Assembly (NCBI GenBank): GCA_018266215.1 | Contig: JAFEAV010000010.1 | Span: 1 to 64,000 of the forward strand | DNA: 64,000 nt | Direction: 5' to 3' | DNA from: Cyanobacteria bacterium SZAS LIN-3 | Lineage (GTDB): Bacteria > Cyanobacteriota > Vampirovibrionia > Obscuribacterales > Obscuribacteraceae | Part shown: piece after piece, positions 16,556 to 23,965 of the stretch | Layout: each line of letters begins with the position of its first letter | Position numbering within the stretch: position 1 is the first letter of the stretch | Notes under the pieces: generated by a model | What the model saw: the letters and a program-made list of their open reading frames with translations, nothing else | What the model was told of the DNA's origin: nothing | Database searches by the model: none | Translations under genes and position numbers: made by a program

Positions 16556-17470
16556 ATGAACATATCCACTCTGCTCACGGTGGTCGAATACGGCCTACCC
16601 GCGCTCTTCGTTGTGTACTGCCTGTACGGCATGGGCTTCTGGATCTACCAGGGCAAGAAGCTGCAACAGACCGGCTACATGCCGCCGCCGTCTTCCAAGT
16701 TTGCTCGCTGGTTCTACAAGCGGGCCTGCCACGTCTTCGCCTTCCTCTTCGTCGGCCCGGTCAAGGTGATCGGCCGCGAGAACGCCCTGTTCGAAGGCCG
16801 CGGTCTGGTGCTGCCCAATCACCAGTTCGCCATGGACTTCGCCGTCGTCGGCCTGGCCACGCCGTTCTCCTACCGTCAGGTCGCCAAGGCCAAGGAACTG
16901 CTCGGTCTCGTGCGCGGCACGCTGGCAGCCTGGATCGGCACCGTCGGTGTGCAGGTCGAGGGCGGTAAGGCGCAAGACGGCGGTTCGAACACGGTGATCA
17001 CCACCGGCAAGGACATCCTCGTCAACAGCAAGGGCGCTCGCCTCCTGCTCTTCCCGCAGGGCATGCTGGTCTGGGACAACGTCCTGCGGCCGAAGGAATT
17101 CCGCACCGGCGCCACCCGCATCCTCCAGGCCACCCTGGCCGAGATCGGTGAAGACCCGCTCTACGTGCTACCGATGGCCATCGAGTACCACCGCGATCCC
17201 AAGCACGCCACCCGGCTCACCAAGATCCTGCACGGCCTCGGCATCAAGGCCTTCCGCCGCTGGAGGGACTACGAGCTGGTGATCAACGCCGACGGCACCA
17301 AGACCAAGAAGCCGCGCGTCTACACCACATATGGTGCCACCTGCGTCATCGGCAAGCCGATCGACGTGCGCACCCTGTCCAAGGATCCGCGCGAGGCGAT
17401 CGAGGCCGTGCGCGTCAACATCCAGGGCCTGCTCGACCAGGCGCAGGGCAAGACGGCCACCGCCGCCTGA
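16556..17470 (+). CDS. PlsC-like lysophospholipid acyltransferase
   Basis: A 304-residue protein with an N-terminal membrane helix (about 10-30) and an acyltransferase domain with the catalytic HX4D motif NHQFAMD (H89, D94), a substrate-binding segment near GxVQVEGG and FPQG at 166-169. PlsC-family enzymes transfer acyl chains to lysophosphatidate or related glycerolipids. It follows the DAG kinase gene by 46 nt and has AAAGGGA upstream of the ATG. Almost every lysine codon is AAG. Confidence 0.85.
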   Translation: MNISTLLTVVEYGLPALFVVYCLYGMGFWIYQGKKLQQTGYMPPPSSKFARWFYKRACHVFAFLFVGPVKVIGRENALFEGRGLVLPNHQFAMDFAVVGLATPFSYRQVAKAKELLGLVRGTLAAWIGTVGVQVEGGKAQDGGSNTVITTGKDILVNSKGARLLLFPQGMLVWDNVLRPKEFRTGATRILQATLAEIGEDPLYVLPMAIEYHRDPKHATRLTKILHGLGIKAFRRWRDYELVINADGTKTKKPRVYTTYGATCVIGKPIDVRTLSKDPREAIEAVRVNIQGLLDQAQGKTATAA

Positions 17471-17477
17471 CCTGAAA

Positions 17478-17500
17478 CGCCCCCCAATGATGGCGGGGCG
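17478..17500 (+). repeat. Short GC-rich hairpin after plsC-like gene
   Basis: CGCCCC and GGGGCG form a 6-bp stem (extendable) with an 11-nt loop directly after the acyltransferase stop codon. No U-tract follows, so it may attenuate or protect RNA ends rather than terminate. Confidence 0.4.
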
Positions 17501-17555
17501 CCTTCCTCAAAGGCAACTTTGCACCACAGGAGGGACTCTGTATTAACAAGCTCGA

Positions 17556-17594
17556 CCTACGTTGATCGCGGCGTGGTGCCACGGTCAACGTAGG
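17556..17594 (+). promoter_or_regulatory. Structured leader hairpin before a small membrane gene
   Basis: A perfect 10-bp stem (CCTACGTTGA / TCAACGTAGG), extended by CG/GTGG-type pairs, sits in the 140-nt gap between plsC-like and the next gene, ending 17 nt before its ATG. There is no U-tract. It could control ribosome access or stabilise a processed transcript. Confidence 0.45.
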
Positions 17595-17611
17595 CCCAAT
17601 GAGGTCTTGCC

Positions 17612-17929
17612 ATGATCAACTGGCTCAAAAAGACTTGGAGTAACAAGTTTATCCGAGACCGAATCTTTGCCCTTACCTTTCTTATCGTCATGTTCACCGG
17701 CTTCTGGCACGCCTACCACGCCAACTCAGACTTTCAAAAGCTGGTTGGTCTGGTCCCAGGTCTGATCAGCTTGCTGGCTATTCTGGCACTGGTCTTCGAG
17801 GATTTCGATCCCAACGATCCTGATCAGCAGACCGGCGGGCGCTTCGGTGAACACCTGAAGAAGGACGACGACGAGGAAGACAAAGAAGACGGAGACGGGG
17901 ACGACAAAGGCGGCCCCTCCCGCAAGTAA
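17612..17929 (+). CDS. Small membrane protein with acidic tail
   Basis: A 105-residue protein with two hydrophobic helices (about 18-35 and 43-61) and a strongly acidic Asp/Glu/Lys tail (about 84-105). ATG is preceded by TGAGG. It is the first of four small membrane-protein genes on this strand. No family recognised. Confidence 0.6.
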   Translation: MINWLKKTWSNKFIRDRIFALTFLIVMFTGFWHAYHANSDFQKLVGLVPGLISLLAILALVFEDFDPNDPDQQTGGRFGEHLKKDDDEEDKEDGDGDDKGGPSRK

Positions 17930-17967
17930 GTCACCCGAGAAACGCAACAAGCGAGAACAAAAATACG

Positions 17968-18582
17968 ATGACTTTGATGTCCATCTTCCACACGGCACTC
18001 GACATCGGCTTGGCTCTGGCCATCAGCGTCGGCGTCGTTGCCGTTCTCTTTTCGCCCATCGTTCTGGGCAGATTCGTTGCCGGTCGCATCAGCGGCCGCA
18101 CATCACTGTTCATCTACACCGCTCTGGCAGCGGTTTGCGCCTATGGCGGGCAGGGACTCTACCAGGAGTTCCACAATCATTTCGCCACGGGCAGCTACTG
18201 GTCAATGGCCATTTTCTTCGTGCCGCTCTACGTGGCCCTGGGAATGGTCATCGGCACCGGCCACAAACGCGAGCGAGCGGAAGCGGAAAAGCGCCTGACC
18301 AAGTGGCGCAATCAGCTTACCGCCGACCGCGCCGCAGGTGCCGCCCCCCAGCGCCTGATCACCGACTACCGCGAAATCGCCGCCCTTCTCAGCCGACTCG
18401 GTCGCCGGGAAGAAGCAGCCGCCGAACTCCGGCAGGCCGTGGCAATCGCCGAAATGTCTCTGGGCGGGCATCCCGGTATGGCCGAGTTTTACACCGGCTA
18501 CCTGGCTCTGCTCAAGCGCAAAGCCGACGCGGACGAAATCGCCCGCATCAAGGCCAAGCGCGACGCTCTGCCGATAATGTGA
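17968..18582 (+). CDS. Membrane protein with C-terminal TPR-like helices
   Basis: A 204-residue protein with three hydrophobic segments (about 8-35, 46-60 and 76-92) followed by a charged cytoplasmic helical part with a TPR-like motif (LLSRLGRREEAAAELRQAVAIAE). It resembles TPR-bearing membrane anchors that gather partner proteins. It lies 38 nt downstream of the preceding small membrane gene. Function unknown. Confidence 0.6.
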   Translation: MTLMSIFHTALDIGLALAISVGVVAVLFSPIVLGRFVAGRISGRTSLFIYTALAAVCAYGGQGLYQEFHNHFATGSYWSMAIFFVPLYVALGMVIGTGHKRERAEAEKRLTKWRNQLTADRAAGAAPQRLITDYREIAALLSRLGRREEAAAELRQAVAIAEMSLGGHPGMAEFYTGYLALLKRKADADEIARIKAKRDALPIM

Positions 18583-18603
18583 GGTAACCATCAGGAAGCA
18601 ACC

Positions 18604-19083
18604 ATGGATCCAAACGCAATTCCAATGCTCCTGACGATTGTCGGCGGCTTCGCATTGTCGATACTCTCGACTCTGTCGGAGGGCACGACTTTCGCCAGAG
18701 AGCATCCCAAGACCAACTTCTTCGTCGGCCTGACGGTCATTGTTGCAGCCGCGTTCGGTGCAGTTCTATTCACCCACAACACCATGGGTTGGATGCTGCT
18801 GCTCATGGGCTTCGTCGGCTTCAGCAAACTGAAGGAGGCGAGGCAGGAGCGCAAAAACTACCGGGCACTCTGCACTCAGCTGCAGAGCCAGGTCACCGCC
18901 GCTCTCGCCGCACGCCACGGTGTCGAAGCCGTTGAAATCGATGTCTCCAACGCGCCCGAAAGTGCGCGCTGGATGCTCATCAACGAAAACGTCAAGCGCG
19001 GCCTGACAGTCGAGACGATCAAAAGTCACTCGACCAAGTCAGTCAAGCTGCGACTCTCAGGTTCGGTTTCCAGCGCAAGCTGA
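18604..19083 (+). CDS. Small membrane protein, unknown function
   Basis: A 159-residue protein with hydrophobic segments at about 5-18, 38-54 and 60-72, then a soluble domain of about 80 residues with predicted alpha/beta character (HGVEAVEIDVSNAPESARWML). The gap to the previous gene is 21 nt, so co-transcription is likely. No known family recognised. Confidence 0.6.
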   Translation: MDPNAIPMLLTIVGGFALSILSTLSEGTTFAREHPKTNFFVGLTVIVAAAFGAVLFTHNTMGWMLLLMGFVGFSKLKEARQERKNYRALCTQLQSQVTAALAARHGVEAVEIDVSNAPESARWMLINENVKRGLTVETIKSHSTKSVKLRLSGSVSSAS

Positions 19084-19109
19084 AATCGTTCGGCTCGGTT
19101 TATGCAAGC

Positions 19110-19139
19110 GGGGAGGCAGGCAATCTTGCCTGCCTCCCC
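19110..19139 (+). repeat. Perfect 14-bp inverted repeat hairpin
   Basis: GGGGAGGCAGGCAA and TTGCCTGCCTCCCC form a perfect 14-bp stem with a 2-nt centre, 26 nt after a stop codon. It lacks a U-tract on either strand. It probably ends or stabilises the upstream transcript. Confidence 0.6.
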
Positions 19140-19211
19140 CACCGGGTTTTATCCAGACAGGAAACACGCACCACCCACCACGCAAATCCACCCCCCAACC
19201 GAGTACTCACC

Positions 19212-19574
19212 ATGGACCCTTCCATGCAAATCCTTCAAAACATCCTCTTCGGCGGACTGGCTGCAGCTTGTTCCGCGGCGATCATGTGGTTCCTCAGCGG
19301 CGTCGTTGGAACACTGATCATGACCAACTTCTTCCAGTGGAACTACGAGGTTGCCTTCGCCAAATTTTCCCGCAGCGGAGCACTGGCAACGCTGGCTGTG
19401 ATCGGCTGCCTCAGCATCATGTTGAGCCTGGTCGGCAACAGCACGGTCCCTCTCTGGGCAGCTTTTTTCGCAGTCTCCCTCTACACCGCTGCATGTACCG
19501 CCGCCCTCGCGGTAGGCTTTGTGGTTGTCGCCGGCGTCGCACTCTTCGGTCGCCGTCTATTTGGCCGCAAATAG
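19212..19574 (+). CDS. Small polytopic membrane protein, unknown
   Basis: A 120-residue, almost wholly hydrophobic protein with three to four predicted helices (about 12-35, 53-72, 76-90 and 91-113) and a short basic C-terminus (RRLFGRK). It starts at ATG 19212 after a 128-nt gap that contains a long hairpin. No family recognised. Confidence 0.55.
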   Translation: MDPSMQILQNILFGGLAAACSAAIMWFLSGVVGTLIMTNFFQWNYEVAFAKFSRSGALATLAVIGCLSIMLSLVGNSTVPLWAAFFAVSLYTAACTAALAVGFVVVAGVALFGRRLFGRK

Positions 19575-19613
19575 ACAAGCCCGGTAAGTAAGCACCAAAC
19601 CGGATAAACACTA

Positions 19614-19645
19614 ATGAACAGGCCGCGCGAATGCCGCCTGTTCAT
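19614..19645. terminator. Hairpin between convergent genes
   Basis: A 10-bp perfect stem (ATGAACAGGC / GCCTGTTCAT) with a 12-nt loop lies between the plus-strand membrane gene and the minus-strand ATP-grasp gene. There is no clear U-tract; it may act as a bidirectional stop or stabiliser. Confidence 0.4.
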
Positions 19646-19742
19646 CGCCACCATATTTGATGCCATTTTTTCAATCAACGTATTACTATAATCTATACTA
19701 GAACCAGGCAACCCCATTTACCACGGCATAGTCAAAACAACA

Positions 19743-20903
19743 CTATGGCCGGCGCTGAATCTCTTCGGCGGCTTCGATCAAAGGCTCAAGTTTGGGATGC
19801 CGCATGACATAGCCGTAATTGCCGATGGCCAGGGCAAAAACAGAGCTCAAGCGCTCATGATGAACAATCAGCTTGCCAAATTTATCCAGTACCTGGTCGT
19901 GATTTAAAGCATAGGGAATGTGATCCTTGCGGCCGGCGTACATACAGAAATATGGCCGCTTGTCGCGCTTTTCACTGACACCATTGACCACCATCTGCGA
20001 CCACAGTTTGAAGCAATCAAAATCAAACATGTAGTTGAACATATTTAGTGTCAGCCCACCCGGTGGCCGAATATTCACTTCCAGAGGAACAACGGCACCA
20101 TCATCCTTGACGAAAAATTCAAAATGGAAGAAACGTCCACGCACATCGAAAGCCTTCACGGTAGCCAATCCCGCAGCATTTAGAGCCGGTTCAATCTCAC
20201 GCACCGTGTAGTAATAAATATCAGAATCATCATTGACCGCTTCCATAACGCCCTTGCTGTAACGCAAGGATGACGTGAAAAGCGGCACACCCTGGCCATC
20301 TACCAGGCCGTCGAAGCTGACGATTTGACCGTCAATAAACTCTTCCACGATGTAATCTTGCGGCAGCTTATCCTGCATGTAAAAGTCGATGTCTTCATCG
20401 CAGCAAAGCTTATAGGTCTTGGCCGCGCCGACGCCGATATCGGGCTTGGCGCAGATAGGATAGCCAACGGCATTGATGAAGCCGCGCAGTTCGTTTTCAT
20501 CACGACAGACCCGACCACGAGCGGGATTAAGACCGGCTTGCTTGAAGACTCCCTTCATCTCGGACTTGCGTTTAATCTTGTAGATGTCTTCCATATTAAT
20601 GCCGGGGATATTGAAGTCCGAACGCAACCGGGCCTCAGTTTCCAACCAGTACTCATTATGTGAATCTATGTGTCCGATTTTGCCGTAACGATGTGTGAAA
20701 TAGCCAAGAGCACGCAGTAGTTCATCGTAGTTGTGCATATTGCCGACCCGATAATATTCGGTCAGGCCGCTTCTCAACTCCTGGCTCAGATCTTCATACG
20801 GGTCATCACCAAGGCCCAGGACAACCGCCCCGGATGCCCGCAATTGAGTGGCGAAGCTGACAAAATTGGGCGGAAAATTTGGCGAAAGAAAGACTGAATT
20901 CAT
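19743..20903 (-). CDS. ATP-grasp superfamily ligase
   Basis: A 386-residue protein with ATP-grasp features: the Lys-containing strand YPICAKPD (about 148-155) with a glycine loop after it, the VEEFIDG hinge (about 186-192) and the metal-binding segment PLEVNIRPPGG near the C-terminal third. ATP-grasp enzymes join a carboxylate to an amine or thiol through an acyl-phosphate. The ATG at 20903 is preferred; the open frame to 21008 would run across the promoter region of the divergent esterase gene. Divergent pairing with an alpha/beta-hydrolase esterase is a context reported for amidoligase clusters, suggesting a small peptide or amide metabolite (inference). Confidence 0.8.
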   Translation of the reverse strand: MNSVFLSPNFPPNFVSFATQLRASGAVVLGLGDDPYEDLSQELRSGLTEYYRVGNMHNYDELLRALGYFTHRYGKIGHIDSHNEYWLETEARLRSDFNIPGINMEDIYKIKRKSEMKGVFKQAGLNPARGRVCRDENELRGFINAVGYPICAKPDIGVGAAKTYKLCCDEDIDFYMQDKLPQDYIVEEFIDGQIVSFDGLVDGQGVPLFTSSLRYSKGVMEAVNDDSDIYYYTVREIEPALNAAGLATVKAFDVRGRFFHFEFFVKDDGAVVPLEVNIRPPGGLTLNMFNYMFDFDCFKLWSQMVVNGVSEKRDKRPYFCMYAGRKDHIPYALNHDQVLDKFGKLIVHHERLSSVFALAIGNYGYVMRHPKLEPLIEAAEEIQRRP

Positions 20904-20983
20904 TGCTGTATTTTCTAAAAAAAGGGTCCAATGGCAAGCTGGTAAATGCAATGAGATAGTATAGCCCTCTTGGGGGCCCGTGA

Positions 20984-20989
20984 TACAAT
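20984..20989 (+). promoter_or_regulatory. Putative extended -10 of the esterase gene
   Basis: TGATACAAT gives an extended -10 (TGn-TACAAT) about 35 nt upstream of the GTG start. No good -35 is present. On the other strand TATACT at about 20959-20964 could serve the divergent ATP-grasp gene. Confidence 0.35.
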
Positions 20990-21025
20990 TTCCGCCTAAA
21001 TCCGGCAACCAAAGGCAATAATCAA

Positions 21026-21748
21026 GTGCAGCGAGAGTATCATAAATGGCACAGCCCCAACCTCAACCGCGACATGGAGTTGATCGTCTGGGGCCATGCG
21101 GGAGCACGCGTGATCGTGTTTCCCACCTCCCAGGGTCGCTTCTTTGACTGGGAAAACAGGAAGATGTATGAGCCGGTAAGAGAACATCTCGAAAACGGCT
21201 GGGTCCAGATCTACTGCGTCGACGGCGTCGACCCCGAAAGCTGGTTCAACGGCCACGTTCAGAACGGCGACAAAGCGCATCGGCATCTGCAATATCAGGA
21301 TTACATAATCCAAGAAGTAATGCCCTTCACCAAGTCCAAAAATTCCAACGACTTTTGCATCGCCACCGGTGCCAGCTTCGGCGCCTATCATTCGGTCAGT
21401 ATCGCACTGCGCTTCCCCGAACATTTCAACCGCGTCATCGGTATGAGCGGTGTCTATGATGTCCGCGAATGGACCGGCGGCTACATGGATGACTACGTCG
21501 CCCAGGGCAGTCCCTGCGAATACATTGCCCGCGAACACAATCACGATCACCTGGAAAAAATCCGCAATCTGGAACTGATCGTCGCCATCGGCAAAGATGA
21601 CCCCCTCTTCGGCAATAACCAGTGGCTGAGCCAGCTCCTCTGGGAAAAGGGCATCTGGCACGCCTTCCGCATCTGGGACGGCAACTGCCACGACTGGCCC
21701 GACTGGGAAAAAATGCTGCCCATTTACATAGGCGGCGATCCCGGTTAA
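21026..21748 (+). CDS. Putative esterase, alpha/beta-hydrolase (PF00756-like)
   Basis: A 240-residue alpha/beta-hydrolase. The nucleophile elbow is GASFG (S117); the acid and base are probably in GKDDPLFG and the C-terminal CHDWPDW. The N-terminal pattern (MELIVWGHAGARVIVFPTSQGRFFDWEN) matches esterase-D-like proteins seen beside ATP-grasp genes. No signal peptide, so cytoplasmic. It starts at GTG and is divergent from the ATP-grasp gene with about 120 nt between starts. Confidence 0.8.
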   Translation: MQREYHKWHSPNLNRDMELIVWGHAGARVIVFPTSQGRFFDWENRKMYEPVREHLENGWVQIYCVDGVDPESWFNGHVQNGDKAHRHLQYQDYIIQEVMPFTKSKNSNDFCIATGASFGAYHSVSIALRFPEHFNRVIGMSGVYDVREWTGGYMDDYVAQGSPCEYIAREHNHDHLEKIRNLELIVAIGKDDPLFGNNQWLSQLLWEKGIWHAFRIWDGNCHDWPDWEKMLPIYIGGDPG

Positions 21749-21848
21749 GCGCCCGATAACAGGGTTAAGGTCAGGTAAATAACTTCTTCTTAGTATGTGC
21801 CCGGTCAAGATAGGCATGTAATAAGGGAAGAAGGAGCCTGAAAACAAA

Positions 21849-21968
21849 ATGTTGAGAAGATTGCTCGGTAAACTACTGGTCAACGCTCTGGTTAAACTCG
21901 TCTGCACCGCTCTCAAACCAGTACCGGTGCTGGGTGTGGCAGCGCAAATAATTGCCTTTGCCATGTAA
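21849..21968 (+). CDS. 39-residue hydrophobic basic peptide gene
   Basis: ATG 21849 to TAA 21968 encodes a 39-residue peptide with a basic N-terminus (Arg3, Arg4, Lys8), many Leu/Val residues, two prolines and one Cys, and no acidic residue. AAGGAG is 12 nt upstream, a TAGTAT -10-like hexamer lies at 21791-21796, and a good terminator follows. The unit therefore looks like a complete small gene. Its amphipathic, membrane-active look resembles type-I toxins or small membrane regulators, but I recognise no family. Confidence 0.45.
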   Translation: MLRRLLGKLLVNALVKLVCTALKPVPVLGVAAQIIAFAM

Positions 21969-22032
21969 AATCCGCCCCTATCACCCCACCGTCACACTCT
22001 ACAAACCACCCGCCCCACCTCTAAATCCTGCC

Positions 22033-22068
22033 GGCAGAGCTGCCTGAAAACAGCTCTGCCTTTAATTT
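22033..22068 (+). terminator. Rho-independent terminator after the small peptide gene
   Basis: A perfect 10-bp stem (GGCAGAGCTG / CAGCTCTGCC) with an 8-nt loop is followed by TTTAATTT, 64 nt downstream of the 39-residue ORF. Confidence 0.75.
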
Positions 22069-22315
22069 CCCAACCACATTAGCAAGCGCCAACCGACCAC
22101 TTTTAGCTGTGCCAACTCGATTTATAACGAATGCGGACATGAAGCCCGGCACACCTGTATTTCAGTGGCCACCGCAACGTAGTAAAGAGATAGATCTTCC
22201 AATCACCTGCCAAAATTCCACCAACCAAACTCAACTTCCTCCCTACGACATTCTCTTCCAATTTCTCAGAGCGCCCCGCTCTGCGTGCGAACACGCACAG
22301 AAAGGAATTAAGACG

Positions 22316-22744
22316 ATGCACTTCCAACCAAGCGTTTTCCACTTGATCCTCTGGCCCTGCCTGGTCGTTTTATTGATCGGCTACTGCAGGTACAGAAAAG
22401 ACAAACGCAGCCAGACAGCCGAAACAACCGCAAGCGACCTGCCCAGCCCGGCTGACCTCAGGGCGGAGCGAGAGAAAGCCCGTGAAAAAGAAGAACAAGA
22501 GAGCAGAGAGGCATTCATGAATGCTCTTGCTTCGGTCAAATCCAGCTGTATCAATGAAATCCAGTGCCAGTATGTACGCGACCATGACAGCATGGTGCTG
22601 GTCAAACTTCCCAGAGAAATGTGGAAGCGAAGGGACCTGATCGACCGTGAAATTGTCTCCTGGCTGCGGGCCCAAGGTTGGTCTGCGACCCACAAATGGG
22701 GCACTATCACGGACGATTACATCCTCCTGATCAGCGCGCTCTAG
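22316..22744 (+). CDS. Small single-pass membrane protein, unknown
   Basis: A 142-residue protein with an N-terminal hydrophobic helix (about 7-23), a charged coiled-coil-like linker (about 47-70, rich in Glu/Arg/Lys) and a compact C-terminal domain of about 70 residues containing two Cys (SSCINEIQCQY). The start ATG at 22316 is supported by AAAGGA 9 nt upstream; an upstream extension to 22109 has no RBS. No family recognised. Confidence 0.6.
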   Translation: MHFQPSVFHLILWPCLVVLLIGYCRYRKDKRSQTAETTASDLPSPADLRAEREKAREKEEQESREAFMNALASVKSSCINEIQCQYVRDHDSMVLVKLPREMWKRRDLIDREIVSWLRAQGWSATHKWGTITDDYILLISAL

Positions 22745-22768
22745 TTTCCCCGCCGCCGCAAGCAGACG

Positions 22769-22806
22769 TTTTTAGAGAGGGAGCAGTTTTTCTCCCTCTC
22801 TAAAAA
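22769..22806. repeat. 15-bp perfect stem-loop
   Basis: TTTTTAGAGAGGGAG and its complement form a 15-bp stem with an 8-nt loop 25 nt after the preceding stop codon. U-run and A-run are on the opposite sides from a classical terminator, so it may instead protect the mRNA 3' end. Confidence 0.5.
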
Positions 22807-22862
22807 AATTTGATCAATTTGGCACCACATACAGTGCGCATACTATACTATTTAGCATAAAC

Positions 22863-22910
22863 AGAAAAAAAAATAAAAGAAACGGGAGGAGTCAAAAACC
22901 CTCCTCCCGT
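22863..22910 (-). terminator. Rho-independent terminator of the M28 peptidase gene
   Basis: Read on the minus strand, a 10-bp stem (ACGGGAGGAG / CTCCTCCCGT, loop 9) is followed by a T-rich tract (TTTCTTTTATTTTTTTTT). It lies 50 nt after the peptidase stop. Confidence 0.85.
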
Positions 22911-22961
22911 CTCAGTCTTCAATGCTCTGTCTTTTTAAATGATCTTGCGATCGCGTTGTTC

Positions 22962-23945
22962 TTACTGGGGATTGGCCAGATCCCGCACAACCGCCTCAAT
23001 CCCTTTTACCACCATCGTCATCGACTGAAAGTCGAGTGTATCGACGGTGTCGCTCATCAGGTGAACGTGAGGATTGCGGAAGTTGGAGGTGTCGGTCACC
23101 ATGAAAGCCGGATACCCGTGCCGCCAGAAAGCCCAGTGGTCGCTGCGGGCAATGTCTCGGAATTTCTCCGGGGCAGCCACAGCTTCACTGGGGACTCGAG
23201 CTGACTTGCGGAACGTCGCAAGACAGTGGCGGACGAATTTGGCCGATGCGGTGTTGCCGACAAAGCCGATGAAATTGCCGCGGGTCGGATAGAAGAGATT
23301 GAAAGGGAAGGGATACTTTTGGCTGCCCTCCGCCTCGTCAAAATAGCCGAGCATCTCCAGCGAAATCATGCCTTTGACGTTCGTGCCCTTTTCTTTCAGA
23401 CCGCGAGCATGAGCATAACTGCCCATTTGCTCCCATGTGCCGCCGTTGTGCTCCTCGTTGGCATAGGCCACCAGACAGATCGTGCAATCAGGCTGGGTGT
23501 CCTTGAGTATGCGCGCGAGTTCGAGCAAGGCGGCTACACCCGAGGCGTTGTCGTCGGCTCCGGGGGTGGTGGGGACGGTGTCGTAATGAGCACCGATAAC
23601 CACCCACTCGGAAGCGCGATTGCGGCCCGGGATAATGACCTCGACGTTGTGCATGGGCACACCGTCGAATTCGAAGCGCTCGAGACGAGGCTTGAATCCG
23701 AGCTCCTCAAAGCTCGAGACAATGTAAGCGGCGGAAGCACTGAGAGTTTCCCCAAGGTTGTGATGGCGGATGCCGATCGTCGCCGAGAGGGCCTCGATGT
23801 GCTTACGTAATCCCGCTTGCAGGGATGTTTCGTCGTTGGTGAAAGCGCCGGGCCGGCCCTTGAAGCTCTTGCCCGGCATACTCACGTAGCGCCAAAACAC
23901 AGGAAAAAGGAGCGCTTTCAGCAGCCCCTTCGTCACTTTGTTCAT
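22962..23945 (-). CDS. M28-family zinc aminopeptidase
   Basis: A 327-residue protein with the M28 co-catalytic zinc motifs: GAHYDTV (H120, D122), GADDNASG (D131 bridging), NEE (E164 catalytic, E165) and a C-terminal His in FRNPHVHLMSD. A weakly hydrophobic N-terminus (about 6-20) could anchor it in the membrane. M28 enzymes remove N-terminal amino acids or cyclise glutamine. It lies 20 nt downstream of the patatin gene on the same strand, and a terminator follows. Confidence 0.88.
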   Translation of the reverse strand: MNKVTKGLLKALLFPVFWRYVSMPGKSFKGRPGAFTNDETSLQAGLRKHIEALSATIGIRHHNLGETLSASAAYIVSSFEELGFKPRLERFEFDGVPMHNVEVIIPGRNRASEWVVIGAHYDTVPTTPGADDNASGVAALLELARILKDTQPDCTICLVAYANEEHNGGTWEQMGSYAHARGLKEKGTNVKGMISLEMLGYFDEAEGSQKYPFPFNLFYPTRGNFIGFVGNTASAKFVRHCLATFRKSARVPSEAVAAPEKFRDIARSDHWAFWRHGYPAFMVTDTSNFRNPHVHLMSDTVDTLDFQSMTMVVKGIEAVVRDLANPQ

Positions 23946-23965
23946 AGCAATCCTCCGTGATGCGA

